DNA of 64,000 nt from Culturomica massiliensis (GTDB lineage: Bacteria; Bacteroidota; Bacteroidia; Bacteroidales; Marinifilaceae): the NCBI RefSeq assembly GCF_900091655.1, contig NZ_LT594621.1, positions 3,058,532 to 3,122,531 of the forward strand. Reading direction: 5' to 3'. Each line of letters begins with the position of its first letter. Within the stretch, counting starts at the first letter, position 1. Positions 18,186 to 25,889 of the stretch are shown here, in pieces. The translations under genes and the position numbers were made by a program. The notes beneath the pieces are model-generated. The model did no database searches, was not told the DNA's origin, and was given only the letters and a program-made list of their open reading frames with translations.

Positions 18186-18902
18186 ATGAAAACTTTATCT
18201 TTTTTCACACTCCTGATTTGCGCATTATTCGCCTTTTCAGCATCGGGGCAAGACATTGTCGGTTCCGGAAATCCCAAATCGGAAATCCGTAAAATAGCCT
18301 CCTTCGAAAGCATTGATGTCGGGCTTGCTTTCCAGGTAACTTTGACACAAGGCAAATCACAGCGCGTGAGTATCGAAGCCGATGACAACATACTCCCCTA
18401 TATCGTAACGGAAGTAAAAGACAAAAAATTATACATCAAAATGTCCGGTAACCGGGGATTCGATTCAAAATGTCCGATGAAAATCGACATCACAATCCCG
18501 GCTCTTCGTGAAATCGAAGCCAGCGGAGCTTCTTCCATCAGCAGCGAGTCGTTATGGAAAAGCCAGGAGATGGAACTGGATATCTCTGCTGCTTCCAAAT
18601 TAACCCTCCGAATCGACGTGACTTCACTGAAACTCGAGCTTGCCGGAGCCTCCAAAGTAGACTTAAGCGGAAGTGCCGGAGTTCTGAAAGCCGAAGTTTC
18701 AGCAGCAGCCAAACTGAATGCAGAAAATCTGAATGTACGTAAAGCCGACATAGAGGTTGCCGGGGCAGCCAATGCTGAAATAACCGTAACCGAAGAAATT
18801 GAATACGAGGCAAACGGAGCTTCCAAGCTTACTTTCAAAGGTTCTCCCCGTGTTCTGAAAGCCGAAGTTTCAACAGCCGCTTCTGTCAGCGAACGCAAAT
18901 AA
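18186..18902 (+). CDS. DUF2807 (head-GIN domain) secreted protein, copy 1
   Basis: 238 residues with a signal peptide (MKTLSFFTLLICALFAFSASGQ). The rest is a DUF2807 beta-helix: GSGNPKSEIRKIASFESIDVGLAFQVTLTQG, then rungs of about 20 residues rich in Ala/Ser/Gly (EASGASSISS, LAGASKVDLSG, VAGAANAEITV). Expected in the periplasm or at the cell surface; no enzymatic residues are seen. It follows the HlyD gene by 134 bp and may share its sigma-54 transcript. Confidence 0.87.
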   Translation: MKTLSFFTLLICALFAFSASGQDIVGSGNPKSEIRKIASFESIDVGLAFQVTLTQGKSQRVSIEADDNILPYIVTEVKDKKLYIKMSGNRGFDSKCPMKIDITIPALREIEASGASSISSESLWKSQEMELDISAASKLTLRIDVTSLKLELAGASKVDLSGSAGVLKAEVSAAAKLNAENLNVRKADIEVAGAANAEITVTEEIEYEANGASKLTFKGSPRVLKAEVSTAASVSERK

Positions 18903-18937
18903 ATAACATCAAACAATAAATTTTACAACATTATACT

Positions 18938-19660
18938 ATGAAGACTATTTTCTGTTTACTATTGACAATTATGATTTCAGCCTGCTGCTACGGCTGGAAA
19001 ACCCAGAAATCCATCAAAGGATCGGGTAACGTACAAACCGAAGAACGGAATGTCACTTCTTTCAACGAAATAAAAGCCAGCCGGGGTATACATGTTTTTC
19101 TTACCCAAGGGGAGGCCAAAGCTGTAGTCGTAAAAACCGACGACAATATCCAGCCTTACCTGGAAACCGTTGTCAAAGACAATGCATTGGAAATCCGGAT
19201 TGTACAGGATGTCAATATCGAAAAAGCAACCCAAATGGACGTATATGTAACTGTACCTTTATTGAAAGAAATAAAAGCGACAACATCCGCCAATATCGAA
19301 GGAACAGCCCCCTGGGAATTCACAGATCTCGACATCAGCACAACTACATCCGCCAATATCAACCTTGATTTAACCGCTGTCGCTATAGATGTGAAGGCAA
19401 CGACATCAGGCAGCGTAACCCTCAAAGGGAAAACGGAAAAGCTCGAAATCAAAGCAACAACTTCCGCCCAAATAAAGGCCGAAGAACTGACAGCCCGTTT
19501 TGCAGAAGTAGGAGCAACAACAAGCGGAGACGTCTATATTTATGTAACAGACAAATTGGAATATAAACTCACTACCGGAGCAAATCTGGTATACAAAGGA
19601 GATCCTCGCGTTACTAACGCAGCAACTTCTACCGGCGGAAGTGCCACACACCGGAAATAA
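18938..19660 (+). CDS. DUF2807 (head-GIN domain) secreted protein, copy 2
   Basis: 240 residues, a tandem paralogue of the preceding gene. A signal peptide precedes IKGSGNVQTEERNVTSFNEIKASRGIHVFLTQGEA, followed by beta-helix rungs that here carry repeated A-T-T-S motifs (KATTSANIEG, STTTSANINL, KATTSGSVTL, KATTSAQIKA, GATTSGDVYI). The regular Thr/Ser ladder differs from the Ala-rich ladder of copy 1, suggesting divergence after duplication. It ends 28 bp before a strong terminator that probably closes the exporter operon. Confidence 0.87.
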   Translation: MKTIFCLLLTIMISACCYGWKTQKSIKGSGNVQTEERNVTSFNEIKASRGIHVFLTQGEAKAVVVKTDDNIQPYLETVVKDNALEIRIVQDVNIEKATQMDVYVTVPLLKEIKATTSANIEGTAPWEFTDLDISTTTSANINLDLTAVAIDVKATTSGSVTLKGKTEKLEIKATTSAQIKAEELTARFAEVGATTSGDVYIYVTDKLEYKLTTGANLVYKGDPRVTNAATSTGGSATHRK

Positions 19661-19688
19661 GATAAAGTTAGACATATTCAGGCACATG

Positions 19689-19722
19689 AAGCCGACTGAA
19701 AAATAAAATTTTCGGTCGGCTT
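19689..19722. terminator. terminator after the DUF2807 pair
   Basis: 14-bp arms (19689-19702 and 19709-19722) with one G-T pair and a 6-nt loop, followed by T-rich sequence on the plus strand. It also bounds the RHS array on the other side. Confidence 0.75.
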
Positions 19723-19743
19723 ATTTATGTTTAAGACACCTGA

Positions 19744-20025
19744 TTACCACACTCCTGACGCATACCAAACGGATAGTAATCGTTCTGCTCTTTTACCGAT
19801 CCCACTCACCACGCCCTCTCCAAAAAGCCCGCTTTCAAAAACAAAAAAACTTCCCCTAAGCCAATACACTAAACTTTCCACATAAGCATAACCGTTGCTG
19901 CCCCTGCCCGATACCTTTAACTTATCCCCTTCGTAACCGTATTCATAACCAGCTATAATCGTACCACCTTCCCTGACATTATGTAACAAATTTAGAAGAC
20001 TGTATTCAAAATTCAAATTTATTCT
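19744..20025 (-). pseudogene. RHS core fragment without tip, frame-broken (array remnant D)
   Basis: Translation reads FEYSLLNLLHNVREGGTIIA, then YEYGYEGDKLKV and FVFESGLFGEG, recognisably the same RHS core stretch as NLEYNFLNLLSGVILSGSRV... and LTFESAGFNEG in the full gene. After this the frame slips: the DNA corresponding to GSVKEQNDYYPFGMRQE is present in another frame at 19745-19805. There is no toxin tip and no immunity gene of its own. It is the oldest-looking piece and marks the distal end of the array. Confidence 0.75.
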
Positions 20026-20055
20026 AAGGAATAGGAAAAATAAATAGATAAAAAA

Positions 20056-20078
20056 TCCCGGCAGAAATTCTGCCGGGA
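20056..20078 (-). terminator. terminator after the tip-B immunity gene
   Basis: Inverted repeat TCCCGGCAGAA / TTCTGCCGGGA (9-bp stem with 5-nt loop, or 11/1), followed on the minus strand by ATTTTTT. Confidence 0.8.
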
Positions 20079-20180
20079 AAGTAGTAAAACAGTCTTATTC
20101 CTTATCATTCAATCTTTCTTTACGAAGAGAATAAAGAACTTCAACAGCCAAACAATATCATAAAACAAAAGGGAAACAAT

Positions 20181-20672
20181 TTATCTTTTTCTAACTCTTA
20201 TCATTTGTCCTTCAGAAGTTTCTAAATCAAAAGTATATTTTTTGTCTTTTGATAATGGGGCTAATCTTTTCTTATACTTCTTTTTGTCTAAATTGTAAAT
20301 TTTAAGAATAACAAATATCTGTTCAAACCAATTCTTTCCTATTTCGATTTCATAATTATAAATTTCCTGTTTCCCTTTAGATGAATATTGATAATAATCA
20401 AATTGAAGAAACAAGGTAATTTCTTGCTCTGAAAGAATCAGATTATAATCTTCGGAACTCAATGATAAATTACCTGCGTAGTAGTTTATATCTATTCTTT
20501 TCAAAACATTCATACCTTGCTTAACTATAATTACAGGTTTAGTTAATGAGGTTGCAATTTCTCCATCAACACAGACTATAAAATCAAAATTTTTTCTATT
20601 TTCTTGAGCCATAGAAATTTGACATATAAATAGGAATAAAATCCAATACACACACTTTTTCATAATTTTCAT
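20181..20672 (-). CDS. candidate periplasmic immunity protein for RHS tip B
   Basis: 163 residues, no family recognised. Signal peptide MKKCVYWILFLFICQISMAQ (an alternative start 3 codons in, at 20663). The mature part is mixed beta with many Tyr/Lys and ends in the basic KKRLAPLSKDKKYTFDL and VRKR. It directly follows the JAB-like toxin tip and overlaps its 3' end by 77 bp, the classic place for an immunity gene. Export to the periplasm would fit a toxin acting there. The role is inferred from position only. Confidence 0.6.
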   Translation of the reverse strand: MKIMKKCVYWILFLFICQISMAQENRKNFDFIVCVDGEIATSLTKPVIIVKQGMNVLKRIDINYYAGNLSLSSEDYNLILSEQEITLFLQFDYYQYSSKGKQEIYNYEIEIGKNWFEQIFVILKIYNLDKKKYKKRLAPLSKDKKYTFDLETSEGQMIRVRKR

Positions 20673-21920
20673 TTTTTATTATGTTTTGAATAGCTTTTCT
20701 CGTAAATTCTACTTGTAGCGTTGTATTCCTATTATAAATAACCGCCCCATTGGGTCTATTGGGAAAATTTAAAATCCCATTAGAGTTTATAGTAGCAGTC
20801 TTTACAGTTCCCAAAGGTCCGACCATAATATTTGTATTATATTGACTGAAAGTTCCTCTGTCTGTTGCTGAAGGAATACTTGCCGATTGCGGAAATATTT
20901 GGTTACCTACTTGTTGTACTGTTGTAGGGTGAGAATGGATTGTAGCTTCTGCGTCTGCAGGTGTTGTTCCTGCTGGTAAGTTTGGTAAACTTGTGGTAGC
21001 TGTTTGAACTCCATTAACAACAGTAGGCATAGAGCCTGTTTGCCCCTGAATAACTGTTCCGTCTTTCATAACAATTGAAGACTCTTCCATTAACCCACCA
21101 TTGGCAATAGTTCTGTCTAAAACATTTAGGCTTTCTTTTAAAGTAACATCACTTGGTAAAGTTACTCCAGACTTAACATTATTCAAATCAACATTCCCTT
21201 TGATTTTTAAAATTTGCCTTGCTTCTATTTTATCAGTAACAACTATTTTAACACCATTATCAACTCCGTCAGTTCCAATCTTTTTACCGGCTGTATTATA
21301 TAAATCTGTATCAAAATCAACCGCTATTCTACCGTCAGGGTCAATATATCTTATGGGATTATTCCCGCAATAAGCATACAGACTCAAACCGTAATACTTC
21401 TCCAGCAACGGGTCCACCCCGAACCAACGCCCCGATTCCGCATCGTACATACGGGCGCCGTAGTCCAGATACCTTAAACCGCCCGTTGTCTGCTCCTCCT
21501 TGCCGTTGTATTTAAAACGGTTACCGGCAAACAAAGCGTAATTGCTCCGCTCCTGACGCATTCCGAAAGGATAGTAATCGTTCTGTTCCTTGACCGATCC
21601 CGTCTGATCCATGACCAGGCGGATACTGCCCAGGTGGTCTTTGATATGATAACAGGCACCCCCGAATAAATACGGCCCTCATTAAAGCCTGCACTCTCGA
21701 AAGTCAAAGAACTGCCGTTAATCTGATAAATCAGACTCCCGTAATATTCGTAACCCCGGCCATCGGCCCCGACAACCGAAAGCTTCATCTCGTCGGAAGC
21801 ATACGTATAAGTCGCTACACGGCGGCCCGATTGGATTACGCCTGATAACAAATTTAAAAAATTATTACGTAAATTAAAACAAATAGAAACATAACTCAAA
21901 CAATACGAATCGCTTTTCAT
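20596..21920 (-). pseudogene. orphan RHS tip cassette B: core 3' segment plus JAB-like peptidase toxin, frameshifted
   Basis: A headless RHS cassette. From 21920 the frame reads CFNLRNNFLNLLSGVIQSGR and the core up to FNEGRIYSG, then a one-base deletion in a C-tract near 21659-21664 (five C here, six in the full gene) breaks the frame. The second frame (to 20596) continues MDQTGSVKEQNDYYPFGMRQ, the DPLLEKYYGLSLYAYCGNNP core end, YIDPDG, then a variable tip of about 220 residues. The tip holds ATIHSHPT...IPSATDRG, the HxHP...SxxD pattern of JAB/MPN metallopeptidases. There is no signal peptide or upstream core, so it is probably silent unless recombined into the full gene. Confidence 0.75.
21356..21865 (-). 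repeat. RHS core repeat block in cassette B
   Basis: 510 bp almost identical to 27776-28286 in the full RHS gene. I count roughly ten differences, several clustered at the ends, plus one deleted C in a C-tract. It covers the conserved end of the RHS core up to the NNP-x-x-YIDPDG junction and is a ready substrate for homologous recombination. Confidence 0.88.
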
Positions 21921-21962
21921 TCGTCTTATAATTAAAATTCAAAAGAATACAGATAAAAAATA

Positions 21963-21983
21963 AGTCCGGCATACTACCGGACT
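21963..21983 (-). terminator. terminator preceding cassette B
   Basis: 7-bp stem AGTCCGG / CCGGACT with a 7-nt loop, T-rich on the minus-strand 3' side. It follows the gene at 22026-22490. Confidence 0.6.
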
Positions 21984-22025
21984 CATCCTATAATCATTAT
22001 GAATTATTACGTATAAATTTTAATT

Positions 22026-22490
22026 TTAAGGTATATATTTATAATTTATGGATACCTTCTGAATTTCTGTAGTCTCCAAATTTATTTGGGGTCCTTTAAG
22101 AATAACTTTTAACGTTGGTAATATTGTTAGTAATTCATGCCTATAATCGAATTTGTCAGCACTTAAGATAGGAGTCGTTCGAAATATTGATATTCCCGAA
22201 CAAATTTCAATGGTTTCATGCGGTTCCAAATAATATTTGACAGGTAGATCATAAATAGTATTGCCCTTTATAATTACATATAATCCCGGAAACATATCAA
22301 CATGAGAAAGCCGATAATCTCTGTTATTATAATTATAGCAATATATAACATCAACATCAGATTCATTATCCCATATCTTTCTTAATTGAAGCCTTTGAAC
22401 TGTATCCGTAACATTTTTAGGTTCTAATATACGAATATACCGTTCATTTATCACAAAATAAAAATGACTGTTACGAAAAAGCGTTAGCAT
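22026..22490 (-). CDS. cassette-end protein, paralogue of the 195-residue secreted protein
   Basis: 154 residues, family not recognised. Its C-terminal part (HELLTILPTLKVILKGPQINLETTEIQKVSI) aligns with RILEILPTLKIFYIDSHLTLEASKILNVRLI in the gene at 23716-24303, so the two are diverged copies. Unlike that copy it has no signal peptide, which suggests a lost N-terminus and possibly a decaying gene. Both copies occupy the last position before a terminator and the start of the next RHS tip cassette. An immunity-like role is possible but unproven. Confidence 0.5.
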   Translation of the reverse strand: MLTLFRNSHFYFVINERYIRILEPKNVTDTVQRLQLRKIWDNESDVDVIYCYNYNNRDYRLSHVDMFPGLYVIIKGNTIYDLPVKYYLEPHETIEICSGISIFRTTPILSADKFDYRHELLTILPTLKVILKGPQINLETTEIQKVSINYKYIP

Positions 22491-22633
22491 AAAATTAGGG
22501 ATTGTTGATCACTTTTTCTGAAAAGGACGATTTTGGGAGAGAAAAAAGACGAGAACAACCAAGATTTAACAGAAATAGGCAAAAAATACCTTAAAAATGA
22601 TTTTTTAGCGGCAAAGCCGCCCGCCCTTGAAAA
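22491..22633. other. short intergenic stretch with a small GC hairpin
   Basis: Between the cassette-end gene and the tip-C immunity unit. It holds GCGGC-aaa-GCCGC near 22610-22622. No ORF is convincing. Confidence 0.4.
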
Positions 22634-22661
22634 GGAAAGCCCCGCTATTTTACGGAGCTTT
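22634..22661 (-). terminator. possible terminator after the tip-C immunity gene
   Basis: AAAGCcCCG / CGGaGCTTT, 9-bp arms with one mismatch, directly after the stop of the lipoprotein gene; there is no strong T-tract. Confidence 0.45.
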
Positions 22662-22667
22662 GATTAC

Positions 22668-23054
22668 TTATTTTTTCCGTTTCAAAATGGTATTGCCAAG
22701 TTTTAATTGATTTTTATTCAAAATCGTTATTTTGATATTTCCCTCAATATAACCTCCACCCTGCAATGCTCTTTCTATATCGTTCAAAACAGGATTTCTG
22801 TTACACATTATCTCTATCAATTTTCCATTTGACAAACTCCATTCACCCTTACATTCAATTTTTGACAAATCAAATAACTTTACCAAAGAACACGTATTAT
22901 CGCTATTCAATTCCAATAACACATAAGTAGATAAAGGACTTTTCCTACCCTCTAATCCGTCAAACGAGCCACATAAAGAACCAACTGTTAATTGCTGGCT
23001 TTTACAGGATACAAACAAAATTAAAATTACTGAATATAATAAAATTCTTTTCAT
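22668..23054 (-). CDS. lipoprotein, candidate immunity protein for RHS tip C
   Basis: 128 residues. MKRILLYSVILILFVSCKSQQ is a lipoprotein signal with the lipobox V-S-C. The mature chain (GSFDGLEGRKSPLSTYVLLELNSDNTCSLVKL...GEWSLSNGKLIEIMCN) resembles small beta-sheet META/lipocalin-like lipoproteins, but no family is firmly recognised. Its start overlaps the stop of the metallopeptidase tip by 4 bp (ATGA), the tight coupling typical of toxin-immunity pairs. Membrane anchoring in the periplasm suits a toxin acting outside the cytoplasm. Confidence 0.65.
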   Translation of the reverse strand: MKRILLYSVILILFVSCKSQQLTVGSLCGSFDGLEGRKSPLSTYVLLELNSDNTCSLVKLFDLSKIECKGEWSLSNGKLIEIMCNRNPVLNDIERALQGGGYIEGNIKITILNKNQLKLGNTILKRKK

Positions 23055-23608
23055 CGTTTATAATATATTTTGGGAAGTGATTTTATATTGTAATTAGCCG
23101 GTAACCCTCTAAATGATAATACATTCCAAGGATATGCTTGAATAAATGCATCTCTCGTTGAATTAATATTTATAGGTATCAATCCCGTATTTGCTGAGCT
23201 AGCAACAGTATAAGGCATTGCCCCTGTTGCATCTTTTAATCCTTGTACCCAAGAGGGTGTAATTGCACCAAAAGAATTTGCAACATGCGTAGAAGACAGC
23301 CCCGATATTGATCCCGGGTCATAAGCAAACTGAGCTTGATACGCCGCAATCTCATCATATATATCTTGGGCCAATGTACCTCCTGTCTCTGCATTAAAAG
23401 CAATATCTCCTGTCTCAAATTGTCCAGCATGAGTTACCTCGTGAACAAAATCCCCAACACCCAAAAGCTTCCTACCGTCAGAAACATACGTATAAACCGC
23501 GACACGGCTGCCCGATTGGATTATGCCTGATAACAAATTTAAAAAATTATTACGTAAATTAAAACAAAAAAAGTAATACCAAAACGAAACGGAGCGTTTG
23601 GTATCCAA
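23051..23608 (-). pseudogene. orphan RHS tip cassette C: short core piece fused to HExxH metallopeptidase toxin
   Basis: 185 codons. After a non-RHS leader, CFNLRNNFLNLLSGIIQSGS and VAVYTYVSDGRKL are RHS core, then the sequence jumps to GVGDFVHEVTHAGQFETGD and DEIAAYQAQFAYD. HEVTH is a zinc HExxH motif and the downstream E-x-A-A-Y is a plausible third ligand. The conserved core end (DPLLEKYYGLS..NNP) is missing, so this is a deletion product rather than an intact tip. It has no signal peptide or N-terminal core. Its immunity candidate follows with a 4-bp overlap. Confidence 0.7.
23458..23550 (-). repeat. short RHS core repeat in cassette C
   Basis: About 93 bp similar to 28196-28286 of the full RHS gene and to 21773-21865 of cassette B. 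With B it also shares the downstream-on-plus extension TTACGTAAATTAAAACAAA, which the full gene lacks. Confidence 0.8.
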
Positions 23609-23629
23609 AATTAAAAGGGATACCGGTAA

Positions 23630-23666
23630 AAAACCGACCGAAAGAAAATCCTTTTCGGCCGGTTTT
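23630..23666. terminator. terminator between the 195-residue gene and cassette C
   Basis: 14-bp arms (23630-23643 and 23653-23666) with one mismatch and a 9-nt loop; A/T tracts on both sides. Confidence 0.75.
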
Positions 23667-23715
23667 ATAAAACAATCCTATAATTTCTATTTAATATAGA
23701 TTTACATAAATATTA

Positions 23716-24303
23716 CTACTGAGATTCTCTACAAGAATCAATCAGACGGACATTTAAAATTTTCGATGCTTCTAAGGTAAGATGAGAATCTATATAAAAT
23801 ATCTTCAATGTAGGTAGTATTTCCAAAATCCGATCCGTATAATCCATCACTCCATAATCTTTTATCAACAAAGAACTCTTTGAAAGTATACAAGCATGAT
23901 CATATAGTGTAACTGAATCTCCCGAATTCAGAATGACAGAAGGCGGCAGTAAATCCAGTGTATCATTCCCCAATATCCCTGAAAAACCATTCCAATATGG
24001 ATTACACCTGCCACTATCTTTATATTCTCTATTTTGAAAAGTAAAATGATAATACAATAATGCATCATCAATATAACTTTTAAATTGCTTCAAATACAAA
24101 GTTACAATTGTATCGGTCCTGTTTTCTATAACACAAGTCACCCGAAATACTGGACCAACTTCAAACACGTCAGAATCCGCGTCTTCCGGAATCACAACAT
24201 TGCATACAGACAAATCCTTGACAACCATTGTCAATTGGGTATATCCAACCGTACTACCCGATACAAACAAATAAAACAATACGATATATTTTGCCATATT
24301 CAT
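23716..24303 (-). CDS. secreted hypothetical protein of the RHS array (candidate immunity)
   Basis: 195 residues; an alternative start is MAKYIVLF at 24297. The N-terminal hydrophobic segment ending STVGYTQ looks like a signal peptide. The body has an Ig-like or beta-sandwich feel (VFRVTCVIENRTDTIVTLYLKQF, PPSVILNSGDSVTLYDHACILS), and its C-terminus is shared with the gene at 22026-22490. No family is recognised. It lies between the IS30 copy and tip cassette C, followed by a terminator, so it is probably the last gene of a cassette whose toxin part has been lost. Confidence 0.55.
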   Translation of the reverse strand: MNMAKYIVLFYLFVSGSTVGYTQLTMVVKDLSVCNVVIPEDADSDVFEVGPVFRVTCVIENRTDTIVTLYLKQFKSYIDDALLYYHFTFQNREYKDSGRCNPYWNGFSGILGNDTLDLLPPSVILNSGDSVTLYDHACILSKSSLLIKDYGVMDYTDRILEILPTLKIFYIDSHLTLEASKILNVRLIDSCRESQ

Positions 24304-24671
24304 CTTAATTTACTCCAATTATCGGTAATTTAATTACAGATAACGGATATATATAATTTTTTTCGCCCATATATGTGTTTACTCTTTCCCTATATAGTTT
24401 TGTTGTATTTAAATAGCTATCATGGGAAGTCTGTACATTAAATGCACGACGTTCCTTTAAAAATATGCATATCAAAAGAGCATAAGTTCCAAATTACTTT
24501 AAGGCTTTTAATTTAATCAATATCTAAAAATCCTATTGAAAATCTCATTTTTTAATTTTCCGATGACAAAAAATAAACATTTGCCATCAACATCTAAATC
24601 GCTTAAATAGAAAAACACAATCAAAACTGTAAAAATAATTTTAAAATTTCCTTTTTATGGTATAGTAAAAC
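24304..24671. other. gene-free AT-rich stretch
   Basis: About 370 bp between the secreted protein and the terminator beside the IS30 copy. I see no ORF of note. It probably carries the promoter of the minus-strand gene starting at 24303, but no clean TTTG/TAnnTTTG pair was identified. Confidence 0.4.
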
Positions 24672-24702
24672 AATAAAGTCCAGCATTAAGCTGAACTTTA
24701 TT
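24672..24702. terminator. terminator separated from its gene by the IS30 insertion
   Basis: 13-bp arms (24672-24684 and 24690-24702) with one G-T pair and a 5-nt loop. The MORN gene now ends 20 bp from the other IS end, so the IS seems to have landed between gene and terminator. Confidence 0.7.
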
Positions 24703-24714
24703 CTAAATAATAAA

Positions 24715-25869
24715 CTTGAGTTCAACTTATAAATGCAACTTTTTGGGTGCGGATAATAAGCAATAAAAACATTTATTTTTCAGAGAGGAAAGAGAGACAA
24801 TGTCCCCCTTTCTCTCACTCTGAATGGATAAAGTTTGCTATCTTTGCTTTAATTGTCCGTCCAAAGAAAAAAAAGTTGCAGATGAGCAAACATATAACCG
24901 AGGAACAAAGGTATGCAATTTCTATGATGTTGCAAATACCGATGAGCAAAAAAGCAATAGCGGAAGCTATCGGAGTAGATAAAAGCACTGTTTACAGGGA
25001 GATAAAGCGCAATTGCGACGCCCGAAGTGGTAGCTATAGCATGGAGCTTGCCCAGCGAAAAGCAGACAGGCGCAAGCAGCAAAAACATCGCAAGGAAGTG
25101 CTTACACCGGCAATGAGAAAACGGATAATAAAGCTGTTGAAGAAAGGATTCAGCCCGGAGCAGATTGTCGGCAGGAGCCGCTTGGAGGGAATTGCGATGG
25201 TATCTCACGAAACGATATATCGCTGGATTTGGGAGGATAAGCGGCGGGGTGGCAAACTGCACAAATATCTTCGCAGACAAGGTCGCAGGTATGCCAAACG
25301 TGGTTCTAAAAATGCAGGGCGAGGATTTATCCCAGGCAGGGTGGATATTGATGAGCGTCCCGAGATAGTGGAACTGAAGGAGAGATTTGGTGATTTAGAG
25401 ATAGATACAATTATTGGTAAGAACCACAAAGGTGCCATTCTTACCATTAACGACAGAGCAACAAGCAGGGTCTGGATACGCAAGTTGTCGGGAAAAGAAG
25501 CCATCCCGGTAGCTAAGATTGCAGTATGGGCACTGCGGAAAGTGAAAAACTTAATACACACAATTACGGCTGACAATGGAAAGGAGTTTGCAAAGCACGA
25601 GGAAATTGCGCAAAAATTGGAAATAAAATTCTATTTTTGCAAACCATACCACTCATGGGAACGTGGTGCCAATGAAAACACCAACGGGCTTATCAGGCAG
25701 TATATCCCAAAGGGTAAGGACTTTAGTGAAGTAACCAACAAACAGATTAAGTGGATTGAAAATAAACTCAATAATCGACCTCGTAAAAGACTTGGATACC
25801 TCACGCCAAACGAAAAATTTAAACAAATTATTAATCAGAATTCTGTTGCATTTGCAAGTTGAATTCAGC
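24715..25869 (+). mobile_element. IS30-family insertion sequence, copy 1 (1155 bp)
   Basis: Boundaries come from comparison with the second copy: the shared sequence begins CTTGAGTTCAACTTATAAAT and ends GTTGAATTCAGC. The terminal inverted repeat is TTCAACTTRYAAATGCAAC-like, with 17 of 19 bases matching. A 3-bp direct repeat AAA flanks it (24712-24714 and 25870-25872), consistent with target duplication. It sits inside the RHS cassette array, in the opposite orientation to the array's genes. Confidence 0.88.
24882..25862 (+). CDS. IS30-family transposase (copy 1)
   Basis: 326 residues from the ATG at 24882 (MSKHITEEQRYAISMMLQIP); the open frame extends 45 codons upstream into the IS end but without supported start. 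An N-terminal HTH (MSKKAIAEAIGVDKSTVYREIKRNC) precedes a second HTH-like segment and the DDE integrase core: DLEIDTIIGKNHKGA (first Asp), TADNGKEFAKHEEIA (second Asp) and YHSWERGANENTNGLIRQYIPK (Glu). Length and motif spacing fit IS30. Appears intact. Confidence 0.95.
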   Translation: MSKHITEEQRYAISMMLQIPMSKKAIAEAIGVDKSTVYREIKRNCDARSGSYSMELAQRKADRRKQQKHRKEVLTPAMRKRIIKLLKKGFSPEQIVGRSRLEGIAMVSHETIYRWIWEDKRRGGKLHKYLRRQGRRYAKRGSKNAGRGFIPGRVDIDERPEIVELKERFGDLEIDTIIGKNHKGAILTINDRATSRVWIRKLSGKEAIPVAKIAVWALRKVKNLIHTITADNGKEFAKHEEIAQKLEIKFYFCKPYHSWERGANENTNGLIRQYIPKGKDFSEVTNKQIKWIENKLNNRPRKRLGYLTPNEKFKQIINQNSVAFAS

Positions 25870-25889
25870 AAATATTTTATCGTTTAATT

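Noticed and set aside
24747..24881. Upstream extension of the IS30 transposase frame
   Set aside because: It starts in the terminal repeat with GTG and lacks domain support; the ATG at 24882 begins the known IS30-type N-terminus. The same applies to copy 2.
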